Source: Streptomyces kanamyceticus
GTDB lineage: Bacteria > Actinomycetota > Actinomycetes > Streptomycetales > Streptomycetaceae
Direction of reading: 5' to 3'
Assembly: GCF_008704495.1 (NCBI RefSeq)
Contig: NZ_CP023699.1
Location: 1,860,001-1,924,000, forward strand
Length of the DNA: 64,000 bases
Shown here: in pieces, positions 1-8,821 of the stretch
How the letters are laid out: each line of letters begins with the position of its first letter
How positions within the stretch are numbered: position 1 is the first letter of the stretch
The notes under the pieces: generated by a model
What the model was told of the DNA's origin: nothing
Databases searched by the model: none
Seen by the model: the letters and a program-made list of their open reading frames with translations, nothing else
Position numbers and translations under genes: made by a program

Positions 1-1421
1 TCCTCGGCGGCAGTCTCGGCAGCGCGGTCGGCGAACTCGTCACGCGCGCGGCCGAGGAGGCGCTGCGCACCCGCACGCCGTTCCTCGTCGTCACCGCGTC
101 GGGCGGGGCCCGGATGCAGGAGGGCGCCCACTCGCTCATGCAGATGGCCAAGACCGGCTCCGCGTTCGCGCGGCTGCGGGCGGCCGGGGTGTTCACCGTC
201 TCGCTGATCACCGACCCGACGTACGGCGGTGTCGCCGCGTCCTTCGCCACGCTCGCCGACGTGATCGTCGCCGAGTCCGGCACCCGGCTCGGCTTCGCGG
301 GGCCGCGCGTGATCGAGCAGACGATCCGCCAGCGGCTGCCCGACGGCTTCCAGACCGCCGAGTTCCTGCTCCAGCACGGCCTGGTGGACGGAGTGTACCG
401 GCGCGGCGCGCTGCGCCCCGCGCTCGCGCGGCTGCTCGCGGCCGCCGACCGCCCGGCCGGGCGGGGGCCCGCGCGCGAGCCCCTCTCCGACCCCGCGCGC
501 GAACCAGCGCCCGACCCCGCGCCGAACGAGCCGCCCGAGTACGTCGTGAACGAGCCGCCCGAGTACGTCGTGACCGATCCCGCGCTCCTCCCCGACCGCG
601 CCCCGTGGCCGGTGGTCAAGGGCTCGCGCGCGCTGGAGCGCCCCACCGTCCTGGACTACGCGGGCCGCGTCCTCGACGGCTTCGAGGAGCTGCGCGGGGA
701 CCGCGCCTCCGGCGACTGCGCCGCCATGGTCGGCGGCATCGGCACCCTGGACGGCGTGCCCGTGATGCTCATCGGCCACCAGAAGGGGCACACCCACGCC
801 GAACTGGCCGCCCGCAACTACGCGATGGCGTCCCCGGCCGGTTACCGCAAGGCGGGGCGCCTGATGTGTCTCGCCGCCCGCCTCGGCCTGCCCGTGGTGA
901 CCCTCATCGACACGCCGGGCGCCCACCCGGGCATCGAGGCGGAGGAGAAGGGACAGGCCTTCGCGATCGCCGAGAGCCTCTGCCTGATGAGCACCCTGCC
1001 CGTCCCGGTGGTCGCCGTCGTCATCGGCGAGGGCGGCAGCGGCGGCGCGCTCGGGCTCGCCGTCGCCGACCACGTGCTGATCTGCGAGAACGCCACGTAC
1101 TCGGTGATCAGTCCGGAGGGCTGCGCCGCGATCCTGTGGCAGGACCCCGCGGCCGCGCCCCGGGCCGCCGACGAACTCGGCCTGGTGCCCGAGCGGTTGC
1201 TGCGGCACGGCATCGTGGACGGCGTGCTGCGCGAGCCGGACGGCGGCGCGCACACCGACCCGGGCCTGGCCGCCGAGCGGCTGCGCGGCGCGCTCCGGTG
1301 GGCCCTGCGGGACTGCCTCGCGCTCTCCCCCGCCGAGCTCGTCGCCCGGCGCACCCGGCGCTACCGGGACATGGACGGCTCGGTGCGGCACGGGGAGGCG
1401 CTGTGTTCCGCAAGGTACTGA
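1..1421 (+). CDS. accDA: Acetyl-CoA carboxylase carboxyltransferase, fused beta-alpha subunits (5' end outside window)
   Basis: The enzyme transfers CO2 from carboxybiotin to acetyl-CoA to make malonyl-CoA. The frame is open from base 3, so the true start lies upstream of the window. The N-terminal part carries the AccD motif SGGARMQEG; after a low-complexity linker (about 440-600) an AccA-type domain follows, with [10 protein letters not shown] and [11 protein letters not shown]. This is the E. coli-type carboxyltransferase with both halves on one chain, unlike the usual actinobacterial acyl-CoA carboxylases, and such genes are known from type II polyketide clusters as dedicated malonyl-CoA supply. 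It overlaps accC by 19 bases. The AccD zinc finger would lie outside the window. Product call is firm; the polyketide role is inferred from neighbours. Confidence 0.9.
   Translation, partial: LGGSLGSAVGELVTRAAEEALRTRTPFLVVTASGGARMQEGAHSLMQMAKTGSAFARLRAAGVFTVSLITDPTYGGVAASFATLADVIVAESGTRLGFAGPRVIEQTIRQRLPDGFQTAEFLLQHGLVDGVYRRGALRPALARLLAAADRPAGRGPAREPLSDPAREPAPDPAPNEPPEYVVNEPPEYVVTDPALLPDRAPWPVVKGSRALERPTVLDYAGRVLDGFEELRGDRASGDCAAMVGGIGTLDGVPVMLIGHQKGHTHAELAARNYAMASPAGYRKAGRLMCLAARLGLPVVTLIDTPGAHPGIEAEEKGQAFAIAESLCLMSTLPVPVVAVVIGEGGSGGALGLAVADHVLICENATYSVISPEGCAAILWQDPAAAPRAADELGLVPERLLRHGIVDGVLREPDGGAHTDPGLAAERLRGALRWALRDCLALSPAELVARRTRRYRDMDGSVRHGEALCSARY
525..572 (+). repeat. 24-bp perfect tandem repeat in the accDA linker
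   Basis: Two exact copies of a 24-base unit (525-548 and 549-572) encode NEPPEYVV twice in the flexible linker joining the beta and alpha carboxyltransferase domains. Being in frame and identical at DNA level, it looks like a recent slippage duplication. Confidence 0.9.
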
Positions 1422-2764
1422 TCGCCAACCGGGGCGAGATCGCGCTGCGCGTCGCGCGCACCTGCCGGGAGCTGGGCATCGCGGTGGTCGCCGTGCACTC
1501 CACGGAGGACACCGGGAGCGCCGTCGTACGCATGGCCGACGAGTCCGTGTGCATCGGCCCGGCGCCCGCCAGGCACAGCTACCTGCGGATGAACAACATC
1601 GTCGAGGCCGCGCTGCGCACCGGCGCCGACGCGGTCCACCCCGGCTACGGACTCCTCTCCGAGGACCGGGACTTCGCGGAGGTCTGCGCGAAGAACGGCC
1701 TCGCCTTCGTGGGCCCGCCCGCGGCCGTCATCGAGCGGCTCGGCGACAAGCCCGCGGGCCGCGCCCTGATGGGCCGCGTCGGCGTGCCGCTGCCGCCCGG
1801 CAGCGAGCGGCCCCCGCACGACGAGGCGGACGCTCTCGCGCTCGCCACCGCCGTCGGCTACCCCGTGCTCGTCAAGGCCGCGGCGGGCGGCGGCGGGCGC
1901 GGCATCCGTACGGCGCAGGACGCCGCGGGACTGCGCGACGCGTTCCGCGAGGCCCGCGCCGAGGCCCAGCAGCTCTTCGGCGACGGCCGGGTCTATCTGG
2001 AGCGCCTGGTGCGCCCCGCCCGCCACGTCGAGGTGCAGGTGCTCTGCGACCGGCACGGCGGCGCCGTCCACCTCGGCGTCCGGGACTGCACCGTGCAACG
2101 CCGCCGCCAGAAGCTGATCGAGGAGTCGCCCGCGCCGACGCTGGCGCCGGACGTCGCCCGGGAGATGGCGGAGGCCGCCGTGCGCGGCGCCCGGGAGGCG
2201 GGATACGAGGGCGCGGGCACCTTCGAGTTCGTCGTGGACGACCAGGACCGCTTCCACTTCATCGAGGTCAACTGCCGCATCCAGGTGGAACATCCGGTCA
2301 CCGAGATGGTCACCGGCATCGATCTGGTCGCCGAGCAGCTGCGGGTGGCGGCCGGGCTGCCCCTTTCCGTACGTCAGGAGGACGTGCTGCCGCGCGGTGT
2401 GGCAGTGGAGTGCCGGGTCAACGCCGAGGACCCCGACCGGGGGTTCGCGCCCACGCCGGGCGTCCTCGACGTGTACGAGCCGCCGGGCGGCCCCTTCGTC
2501 CGGGTCGACGGCTACGGCTTCGCGGGCGCGCGCGTCTCGGGCGCGTACGACCCGCTGCTCGCCAAGGTGATCACGTGGGGCCCCGACCGGGAGGCCGCCC
2601 TGGCCCGCATGGAGCGGGCGCTGGGCGAATTCCGGATCGAGGGCCGCGGGATGCGTACGACGCGTCCGTTCCTGCTCCGGGTCCTGGCGGATCCGTGCTT
2701 CAGGTCGGGGAGCCACCGCGCTACGTACGCGGACGAGCTCGTGGCGGAGGCGGACCATGCCTAG
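1403..2764 (+). CDS. accC: Biotin carboxylase subunit of acetyl-CoA carboxylase
   Basis: ATP-dependent carboxylation of biotin on a separate carrier protein (BCCP). Starts at GTG 1403 ([17 protein letters not shown]), which has a GGGAGG ribosome site 10 bases upstream and lies inside the end of accDA, implying translational coupling. The 453 residues match the stand-alone biotin carboxylase length; no biotinyl motif (MKM) is present, so a BCCP gene is expected elsewhere, probably upstream of the window. Biotin carboxylase N-domain, ATP-grasp with glycine-rich loop [10 protein letters not shown], and the catalytic stretch [13 protein letters not shown] are visible; the usual NTR reads NCR here, a mild variation. 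With accDA it would supply malonyl-CoA. Confidence 0.92.
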   Translation: MFRKVLIANRGEIALRVARTCRELGIAVVAVHSTEDTGSAVVRMADESVCIGPAPARHSYLRMNNIVEAALRTGADAVHPGYGLLSEDRDFAEVCAKNGLAFVGPPAAVIERLGDKPAGRALMGRVGVPLPPGSERPPHDEADALALATAVGYPVLVKAAAGGGGRGIRTAQDAAGLRDAFREARAEAQQLFGDGRVYLERLVRPARHVEVQVLCDRHGGAVHLGVRDCTVQRRRQKLIEESPAPTLAPDVAREMAEAAVRGAREAGYEGAGTFEFVVDDQDRFHFIEVNCRIQVEHPVTEMVTGIDLVAEQLRVAAGLPLSVRQEDVLPRGVAVECRVNAEDPDRGFAPTPGVLDVYEPPGGPFVRVDGYGFAGARVSGAYDPLLAKVITWGPDREAALARMERALGEFRIEGRGMRTTRPFLLRVLADPCFRSGSHRATYADELVAEADHA

Positions 2765-2785
2765 GCCGCGCCGGGAACGACCGCG

Positions 2786-3235
2786 TCAGCGCCCCGCGGG
2801 CACCTGCGCCGACACCTTCTCCAGGAGCGCGCCGAGCCGCGTCTTCTCCTCTTCCGTGAGCGCTTCGAGGGCGGGCGCCGTGTCCATCGTGCGCGCCACC
2901 TTCGTGTGCATGCGACGGCCCGCCGCGGTCAGGGTGAGCATCTTGACCCTGCGGTCGTCCGGATCCACCTGCCGCTTCATGAGCTTGCGCTCTTCGAGGC
3001 GGTCCACGAGACCCGTGACATAGGAGGCATCGCAACGCAGCTTCACAGCGAGTTTCCGCACGGTGGGCGCCGTGACGACGTGGTAGAGCGCCCTCGCCTG
3101 GGGCACGGTGATGCCCAAGTCGGAGGCGGTGCGCACCAGTTGGTCCTGGTGGGCCTGCGCGAAGTCCAACAGGCTGCCGAGCAGCGCGCTCTCCGCCGCC
3201 TTGCCGGCCGCGGGCGGCGCCGTGATCGTGGTCAT
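2786..3235 (-). CDS. MarR-family transcriptional regulator
   Basis: A 149-residue winged-helix repressor-type protein. The central part has the MarR DNA-binding pattern: helix-turn-helix (LAVKLRCDASYVTGLVDRL) followed by a wing with DPDDRRVKMLTLT. N- and C-terminal helices would form the dimer interface. It lies 77 bases behind the antiporter gene on the same strand and is probably the last gene of the methyltransferase-cyclase-antiporter operon, the usual arrangement for a drug-responsive MarR controlling an exporter. The repeats at 5941-5975 are a candidate operator. It converges with accC, with only 21 bases between the stop codons. The ligand is unknown. Confidence 0.88.
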   Translation of the reverse strand: MTTITAPPAAGKAAESALLGSLLDFAQAHQDQLVRTASDLGITVPQARALYHVVTAPTVRKLAVKLRCDASYVTGLVDRLEERKLMKRQVDPDDRRVKMLTLTAAGRRMHTKVARTMDTAPALEALTEEEKTRLGALLEKVSAQVPAGR

Positions 3236-3312
3236 GTTCGCTCACCTCTGCTGTGACGTGCTTCGAGACCGCCGGTGGGGAAAACGGCGGACTTGGTCAA
3301 TCATTGCAGAAG

Positions 3313-4752
3313 TCACTGGTGGATGGATAGAAGTGCCGCGTCCGCCGTCCGCCGGTCGAGCACGTCCAGGAGCGGCGCGGTCATCACCGTCGCGGCGAGC
3401 GCGACGAGCACGAGCACGGTGAACAGCGAAGGCGTGAGCACGCCGAGCTCACGGCCGATGGTGAGGATGACCAGTTCGGTCAGGCCGCGGCAGTTCATCA
3501 GCGTGCCCACGCGCAGCGCGTCCGCGCGCTCCACGCCCATCAGCGCGGCCGCGGCGGCGCAGCCCACGACCTTGCCCGCCACCGCGACGACCAGGGTCGC
3601 CCCCGCCCACAGCCAGAGACCGGCGTCGTCGGCGAGCAGCCCGAGGTCCGTCTTGAGACCGACGTACGCGAAGAACGGCGGGAGCAGCACCGACGTCGTG
3701 AACTCCCGCATCCGGTCCCGCACGGCGTCCAGCGCGGGCACGCCCGCCGGACAGACCGCCCCGAACAAGAAGGCGCCGAAGATCAGATGCACCCCGATCC
3801 GTTCGGTCGCCACGGCCGAGAGCAGCACGCCGATCAGCACCAGCGCGAGCAGCCCGCCGTCGGGCAGCCACCGCTCGGGACGGACAAGTGCCTTGCGCAG
3901 CAAGGGTCGTACGAGGAGCAGCATGCCCGCGAGGAACAGCGCGGTCAGCGCGAGCGTGCGCACCACGCCCAGCGGCGACGAACTGCGCAGCAGGGTCACC
4001 ACGAGGGCGAGCAGCAGCCAGCAGACCAGGTCGGCGACGGCCGCGCCGAGCACCGCGAGCGATCCGGCGCGCGACTGCAGGAGACCGCGCTCCATCAGGA
4101 GACGGGCGAGTACGGGGAAGGCGGTCACGCTCATGGCGACGCCGATGAAGAGGGCGAAGGGCACGAACTCCACGCCGTGCGGGGCGAGCGTCCGGTACAT
4201 CGCGCAGCCGAGCCCGATGCCGAGGGCGCACGGCAGCGCGACCCCCACGACGCCGACGGCGAGGCCGGTGCGCCCCTGCCCATCGCGCCGGGCCGCGCCG
4301 AACTCCAGGCCCACCAGGAACATGAAGAGCGCGAGGCCGAGTTGGGAGACCGCCTCGATGTGCGGAAGGAGTGCCCCGGGGAACAGCGCGCGGTAGAGGC
4401 CGGGAGCGAGCAGGCCGAGGACCGAGGGGCCGAGCACGATGCCCGCCACCATCTCGCCGACCACTCCGGGCTGGCCGAGGAACCGGCTGAAGAGGGCGCC
4501 CACGGCCCGCGCGGCGGCGATGATCACCGCGAGGGCGAGCAGCAGGCGCCAGCCGGTCGTGCCGTCACCGGAGCCTCCCGAGCCGCCCTCGCGGACGCCA
4601 CCGCCCGTGCCGGACGCGGGCCCTGACCCCACCCCCTGCCACAGCAGCAGTGCCGCGGCGGCCAGCGGCAGGACCGCGAGCGCGCAGATCAGGGCGAGCC
4701 CGCGCCCGCTCGCGCCCTCCGTCCGCGTACGGCATCCCTTGTGGTCCGCCAT
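3313..4752 (-). CDS. CPA2-type cation/proton antiporter (Kef/NapA-like membrane protein)
   Basis: About 479 residues, starting at ATG 4752 (MADHKGC), 10 bases after the cyclase stop. One N-terminal membrane segment is followed by a Gly/Ser-rich linker and then a sodium/hydrogen-exchanger domain of about 12 hydrophobic helices. Seen motifs include GEMVAGIVLGPSVLG near the first core helix, LALFMFLVGLEF, and the extended-helix signature MNCRGLTELVIL typical of CPA2 proteins. No C-terminal TrkA domain is present. In aromatic polyketide clusters such antiporters often sit among tailoring genes and are annotated as transport or self-protection functions; that role is inferred here. The membrane transporter assignment is secure, the transported ion is not. 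Confidence 0.87.
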   Translation of the reverse strand: MADHKGCRTRTEGASGRGLALICALAVLPLAAAALLLWQGVGSGPASGTGGGVREGGSGGSGDGTTGWRLLLALAVIIAAARAVGALFSRFLGQPGVVGEMVAGIVLGPSVLGLLAPGLYRALFPGALLPHIEAVSQLGLALFMFLVGLEFGAARRDGQGRTGLAVGVVGVALPCALGIGLGCAMYRTLAPHGVEFVPFALFIGVAMSVTAFPVLARLLMERGLLQSRAGSLAVLGAAVADLVCWLLLALVVTLLRSSSPLGVVRTLALTALFLAGMLLLVRPLLRKALVRPERWLPDGGLLALVLIGVLLSAVATERIGVHLIFGAFLFGAVCPAGVPALDAVRDRMREFTTSVLLPPFFAYVGLKTDLGLLADDAGLWLWAGATLVVAVAGKVVGCAAAAALMGVERADALRVGTLMNCRGLTELVILTIGRELGVLTPSLFTVLVLVALAATVMTAPLLDVLDRRTADAALLSIHQ

Positions 4753-4762
4753 GGCGGGACGA

Positions 4763-5104
4763 CTACTCGACAGGGACGACGCCGCGACCCCGCTCCCACT
4801 GGTAGAACTGCGTGGCCGACGCGGCGTGGATGGAGCCCCAACTGCCTTGGTAGGGCTGGATGTACTCGTCGAGCGCCTTGCTGATCTGCTGGAAGAGCGG
4901 GTTCTTGCGGTGGCTCTCGATGCTCGGTCCCGCCGCGACCTCGGACTCGACCTGGTGGATGTACACGTCGTGGAAGGTGAAGAGCTTGCGGGTGCGGACG
5001 CCGATCTGCTCGGGCAGTCCGCTGGCATCCGACTCGGCGAAGAGGCGGGCGATCTCGGCCTCGCTCCCGGGCAGGTGCCGCGCGACGATCAGTGTGGTGT
5101 GCAT
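4763..5104 (-). CDS. TcmI-family type II polyketide cyclase
   Basis: A 113-residue protein beginning at ATG 5104 (MHTTLIVARHLPGS), matching the short dimeric ferredoxin-like TcmI cyclases that close a late ring of aromatic polyketides. Family features are the N-terminal HTTLIVAR strand, the arginine-rich RTRKLFTFHDVYIHQVE stretch and the C-terminal FYQWERG. It lies between the methyltransferase (19-base gap) and the antiporter (10-base gap) in one operon. This gene is the strongest evidence that the left part of the window belongs to a type II polyketide cluster whose ketosynthase genes lie outside it. Substrate and regiochemistry cannot be read from sequence. Confidence 0.88.
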   Translation of the reverse strand: MHTTLIVARHLPGSEAEIARLFAESDASGLPEQIGVRTRKLFTFHDVYIHQVESEVAAGPSIESHRKNPLFQQISKALDEYIQPYQGSWGSIHAASATQFYQWERGRGVVPVE

Positions 5105-5123
5105 GGACGAACTCCCTTTCGCG

Positions 5124-5921
5124 TTACGGAACTCGGGCGATCGCGTACTCGCAGGTGTTGTGCTGCACGACGGTGCCGTCAGCGCGTACGGAGCCCCTGA
5201 AGTGCCGGTCGAACACGGCGCGGACGGCGCGCTCGCCCACCGCCGAACTCGCGTGCTGCAGCAGCCCCGTGGCGCCGAGGGCCGACCACGCCGTCGCCAG
5301 GTCCGGGTAGTCGAAGGGGCAGGAGAGCTCCTTGGTGAAGACGATCGGCAGCCCGGCCTCGCGCACCGCGCGCCGCACCTCCGTGGGCGTGTTGGCCGCG
5401 TCGGCCCCGGATCCCGCCGGGGGCTCGGGCAGCAGCGCGAGCACGTCGAAGAGCATCGCGGTGGTCTCGCACTTGGCCGGTTCGCCCCAGCCGCCGACGA
5501 CGACCGCTCCGCCGGACCGCACGACCCGGCCGAAGCCGCGCACCGCGGCGACCGGATCGCGCGCGTAGCGCAGCGCGTTGAACGAGAGGAGCACGTCGAA
5601 CTCCCCGTCTCCGTAGGGTAGTTCCTGAAGATCACCGACGCGCAGGTCGGATCCTTCGGGCAGTCGCTCGCAGGCGATGCCGAGCAGTCCCGGCGAGGCG
5701 TCGAGCCCCGCCGTCGCGGCACCGCGCGCGGCGGCGAGCCGCAGCAGCAGCCCCGATCCGCAGCCCACGTCGAGCACCTTGCCGCCGGGTCCGACCCCTG
5801 CCTGGCCCAGCGCGTCCTCGAAGGACGACTGGAACTGGGCCTCTTGGTACTCGGCCCAGTTCTGGATCCCTCGGTCCCATAACCGGCCCTCCGCCTCGAC
5901 CTCGCCCACACCGGCTCCCAT
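5124..5921 (-). CDS. SAM-dependent class I methyltransferase
   Basis: 265 residues with a Rossmann-type methyltransferase domain. Motif I is KVLDVGCGSGLLLRLA (about residues 48-63), followed by an acidic motif II region (AGLDASPG) and DVLLSFNALRYARDP as the post-motif. It resembles small-molecule methyltransferases of the ubiE/Methyltransf_11 type. First gene of the minus-strand operon methyltransferase-cyclase-antiporter-marR, so probably a tailoring enzyme of the polyketide. The start at 5921 is the most 5' ATG and lies just downstream of the repeat cluster at 5941-5975. Whether it methylates O, C or N is not decidable by eye. Confidence 0.85.
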   Translation of the reverse strand: MGAGVGEVEAEGRLWDRGIQNWAEYQEAQFQSSFEDALGQAGVGPGGKVLDVGCGSGLLLRLAAARGAATAGLDASPGLLGIACERLPEGSDLRVGDLQELPYGDGEFDVLLSFNALRYARDPVAAVRGFGRVVRSGGAVVVGGWGEPAKCETTAMLFDVLALLPEPPAGSGADAANTPTEVRRAVREAGLPIVFTKELSCPFDYPDLATAWSALGATGLLQHASSAVGERAVRAVFDRHFRGSVRADGTVVQHNTCEYAIARVP

Positions 5922-5940
5922 CGGTTGCTGTGCTCATTGA

Positions 5941-5975
5941 TTGAGTAACTGCCTGAGTAATTACTTGAGTTACTC
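5941..5975. promoter_or_regulatory. Operator-like repeat cluster upstream of the methyltransferase-marR operon
   Basis: Three related 10-mers start at 5941 (TTGAGTAACT), 5953 (CTGAGTAATT) and 5965 (TTGAGTTACT), an exact 12-base period. The outer units also form an inverted repeat, GAGTAACT (5943-5950) against AGTTACTC (5968-5975), and AGTAATTACT (5956-5965) is a perfect palindrome. The tract is strikingly AT-rich for this genome and sits 20-54 bases before the methyltransferase start. It is a likely binding site for the operon's MarR protein; a SARP-type direct-repeat site is an alternative. Confidence 0.6.
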
Positions 5976-6134
5976 TACTAAATACTTGGATCCGCGCAAG
6001 GTCCCGGGCGTGCGGCCCGCCCGCTCCCCGTCGCCGCGCCGAGTTCGCGCCGAGTTCACGTGCGGCTCATTGACGCGCCTCCGCCACCTCCTTAGCTTCA
6101 TGGCGCATCCGTCATCACGCGGGAGGGGCCTGTC

Positions 6135-7961
6135 GTGCGCCGAAGGATCTTGCGTCGAGCGATCTCGCGCCGAAGAATCTGGGGAGCCGCCGCCACGCTC
6201 GCCCTGCTCACCGGAATCGCCCCGGTGGCGTCCGCCGAGGCCACCACCGGGGCCACCACCGGGGCCGCCACCGGACACGGACCCCGGCCGCTCCCCCTGG
6301 ACCGGCTCTTCGACAACCGGGCGGTCAGCGACGACGCCCGCCCCGCCGACGCCGACTTCGACGGCTCCGGGAGCTCACTCTCCGCACGTGACCTGACCGC
6401 CGCGGGCTGGACTCCCGGCCGCACCCTGGCCGTTGACGGCAGCCGCCTCACCTGGCCCCGCACCGGTCCCGGCGACGACGACAACGTGCGCGCCGACGGC
6501 CAGTCGGTCCGGGTCCGCGGCCGCGGCGACGCCCTCGCCTTCCTGGTCGCGGGCACCGGCGGCGAAGCGACGGGCACCGGGACCGTGCGCTACCAGGACG
6601 GCTCGCGCGGCACCTACCGGCTCGCCGCGCCCGACTGGCGCTCGGGCCCGCCCGCCACCAAGTCCGTAGCCCTGCCGCACATCAACACGCCCGGCGGCCA
6701 ACTCGCCGAGCAGGCAAGGCTGTACGTCGTGACGGTGCCACTGGTCCGGGGGCGCGAGGCCGCGTCGGTGGACCTGCCGCGCGATCCCGGCGCCGCGGAC
6801 CTGCACGTGTTCGCCCTCTCGGTGCGGGCCCAGACCAAGGGCTGGACGGGCACCTGGTCGGCGTCGACCGCCGGATACACCACGGTGGGCCCCTGGACCG
6901 ACCGCACCGTACGTCTCGTCGTCCACACCAGCACCGGCGGTCCCCGGGTGCGGATCAGGCTCGACAACACCTTCGCGGCCGCTCCGGTGCGGATCGGCGG
7001 TGCGACCGTGGCCGTGCAGGGCGCGGGGGCGGGTGCCGCGGCCGAGCCGCGGCGGCTCTCCTTCCGCGGCTCCGCGGGCACCGAGGTCCCGGCGGGCGCC
7101 CAGGCGTTCAGCGATCCGCTCGACTTCGACGTGCCCGCCGACGCGAACCTGCTGGTCAGCTTCCACCTGCCGGGACCCGTGACGACGGCGCCCGTGCACA
7201 GCCAGGCCATCCAGCGTTCGTACGTGAGCACGCCGGGCGACCACGCCGCGGAGAGCTCCGGCACGGCGTACACCTCGACGATCACGAGCTGGCCGCTGCT
7301 CACCGGAGTCGACGTGGGCGGCGGCCCCGGATCCGTGGTGCTGCTCGGCGACTCCATCACCGACGGCGTGAAATCGACGCAGGACGCCAACCACCGCTGG
7401 CCCAACGTCCTCGCGACCCGCCTCCTGAACCAGTCGGACGTACCGCGCTACGGCGTCCTCAACCAGGGCATCTCGGCGAACCGCGTCATCGCCGACCGCT
7501 ACCCGGGCGACGGCGTCTCCACCGACACCGGCGGCGTGAGCGCGCTGCACCGCCTGGACCGCGACGTCCTCGCGCAGACGTCGGCGCGCACCGTGGTGGT
7601 CTTCGAAGGGGTCAACGACGTGCGCTGGGGCGCGTCGGCCGACCAGGTCGTCGCGGGCCTGCGGGAGATCGCGGACCGCGCCCACGCGCGCGGGCTCCGG
7701 GCCGTCGCCGCGACGATCACGCCCTGCGAGGGCGAGTCGCTCTGCACGGCGGCGGCCGAGGCGCAGCGTCAGGCGGTCAACGCGTACATCCGTGGCACCG
7801 ATGACTACGACGCGGTGCTCGACTTCGACGCGGTCCTTCGGGACCCCGCGCATCCGGCGCGGATGCTCCCCGCCTACGACAGCGGGGACCATCTGCATCC
7901 GGGCGACGCGGGGCTCGCCGCCCTCGCGGAGTCGGTTGATCTGCGCCTTCTGGCGCGGTAG
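6135..7961 (+). CDS. Secreted SGNH/GDSL-family hydrolase
   Basis: A 608-residue extracellular esterase/lipase-type protein. It starts at GTG 6135 with GGGAGGGG about 7 bases upstream. An arginine-rich N-terminus and hydrophobic stretch (WGAAATLALLTGIAPVASA) form a signal peptide. The catalytic domain occupies the C-terminal third: block I VVLLGDSITDG with the nucleophilic serine, the glycine block NQGISANRV, GVNDVRW for the asparagine block, and DHLHPGDAG with the Asp-His pair. The middle section looks like beta-rich accessory domains. It is divergent from the polyketide operon and shares its intergenic region, but nothing ties it functionally to that cluster. Confidence 0.88.
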   Translation: MRRRILRRAISRRRIWGAAATLALLTGIAPVASAEATTGATTGAATGHGPRPLPLDRLFDNRAVSDDARPADADFDGSGSSLSARDLTAAGWTPGRTLAVDGSRLTWPRTGPGDDDNVRADGQSVRVRGRGDALAFLVAGTGGEATGTGTVRYQDGSRGTYRLAAPDWRSGPPATKSVALPHINTPGGQLAEQARLYVVTVPLVRGREAASVDLPRDPGAADLHVFALSVRAQTKGWTGTWSASTAGYTTVGPWTDRTVRLVVHTSTGGPRVRIRLDNTFAAAPVRIGGATVAVQGAGAGAAAEPRRLSFRGSAGTEVPAGAQAFSDPLDFDVPADANLLVSFHLPGPVTTAPVHSQAIQRSYVSTPGDHAAESSGTAYTSTITSWPLLTGVDVGGGPGSVVLLGDSITDGVKSTQDANHRWPNVLATRLLNQSDVPRYGVLNQGISANRVIADRYPGDGVSTDTGGVSALHRLDRDVLAQTSARTVVVFEGVNDVRWGASADQVVAGLREIADRAHARGLRAVAATITPCEGESLCTAAAEAQRQAVNAYIRGTDDYDAVLDFDAVLRDPAHPARMLPAYDSGDHLHPGDAGLAALAESVDLRLLAR

Positions 7962-7978
7962 ATCACCGGCTCCGCCGA

Positions 7979-8006
7979 GTTCGTCCTCAAACGCCGGACG
8001 GGCTCA
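7979..8006. repeat. Single copy of a common Streptomyces intergenic hairpin arm
   Basis: The stretch around 7988-8004 (CCTCAAACGCCGGACGG) matches one arm of the hairpin at 17557-17606. Such GC-rich elements recur between Streptomyces genes and often act as bidirectional terminators. Here it lies between the convergent SGNH hydrolase and xthA; only one arm is evident. Confidence 0.5.
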
Positions 8007-8011
8007 AGCCC

Positions 8012-8791
8012 CTACACGTCCAGGTCGAAGACGACGGGCGCGTGGTCGGACGCGCCCTTGCCCTTGCGCTCCTCACGGTCCACGTACGCGTCGGTGACCG
8101 CCTTGACGAAGGGCTCGTTCCCGTAGGCGAGGTCGATGCGCATGCCCTTGTTCTTGGGGAAGCCGAGCTCCCGGTAGTCCCAGAACGTGAACGGGTGGGC
8201 GTACTTGAGGGGGCGCGGCACGACATCGCTCAGGCCCGTCTCGCGCAGGGCCGCGAGGGCGGCGCGCTCGGCCGGTGTGACGTGCGTGGCGCCCTCGAAG
8301 AGCTTCGGGTCCCAGACGTCGTCGTCGGTCGGCGCGACGTTGAAGTCACCGAGGACCGCGAAGGGCCGCGCCCCCGCCGCGTCCCCGGCGACCGCCGCCT
8401 TCAGGGCCTCGAACCACTGGAGCTTGTACGCGTAGTGCGCGTGCTCCACCTCTCGGCCGTTCGGCACGTACACCGACCAGACGCGGACCGGGCCGCAGGT
8501 CGCGGAGATGGCGCGGGGTTCCTCCGCGCCTTCGTAGTCGGGGCCGCCCGGCAGGCCCTTGACGACGTCGTCGAGCCCCGCCTTGGAGACGAGCGCGACG
8601 CCGTTCCACCGCCCGGTCGCGTTCACCGCCGACTCGTAGCCGAGCTCGCGGAGCTCGTCGGCGGGGAACGCCTCGGCCGTCGTCTTGGTCTCCTGGATGC
8701 ACAGCACGTCCGTGCCGGTGTTCTCCAGCCAGGCCAGGAGCCTCGGCAGCCGAGCGGTGATCGAGTTCACGTTCCAGGTCGCAATGCGCAT
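8012..8791 (-). CDS. xthA: Exodeoxyribonuclease III
   Basis: 259 residues, the usual length of ExoIII/AP endonuclease-exonuclease-phosphatase enzymes acting in base excision repair. The protein starts MRIATWNVNSI and shows the family motifs in order: the asparagine strand WNVNS, CIQETKT with the metal-binding glutamate, GDFNVAPTDDD, and the C-terminal SDHAPVVFDLDV containing the catalytic Asp-His. It is intact and ordinary. It is on the same strand as the MBL-fold gene, separated by 30 bases. Confidence 0.95.
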   Translation of the reverse strand: MRIATWNVNSITARLPRLLAWLENTGTDVLCIQETKTTAEAFPADELRELGYESAVNATGRWNGVALVSKAGLDDVVKGLPGGPDYEGAEEPRAISATCGPVRVWSVYVPNGREVEHAHYAYKLQWFEALKAAVAGDAAGARPFAVLGDFNVAPTDDDVWDPKLFEGATHVTPAERAALAALRETGLSDVVPRPLKYAHPFTFWDYRELGFPKNKGMRIDLAYGNEPFVKAVTDAYVDREERKGKGASDHAPVVFDLDV

Positions 8792-8821
8792 GCCTCACAA
8801 CCTACCGGGCGCCACTGACAG

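Noticed and set aside
523..574. CRISPR-like repeat
   Set aside because: Only two adjacent units without spacers, in frame inside a coding linker. No CRISPR array was seen anywhere in the window.
605..1402. Upstream extension of the accC frame
   Set aside because: Arg-rich nonsense overlapping accDA; the GTG at 1403 with a ribosome site starts the recognised protein.
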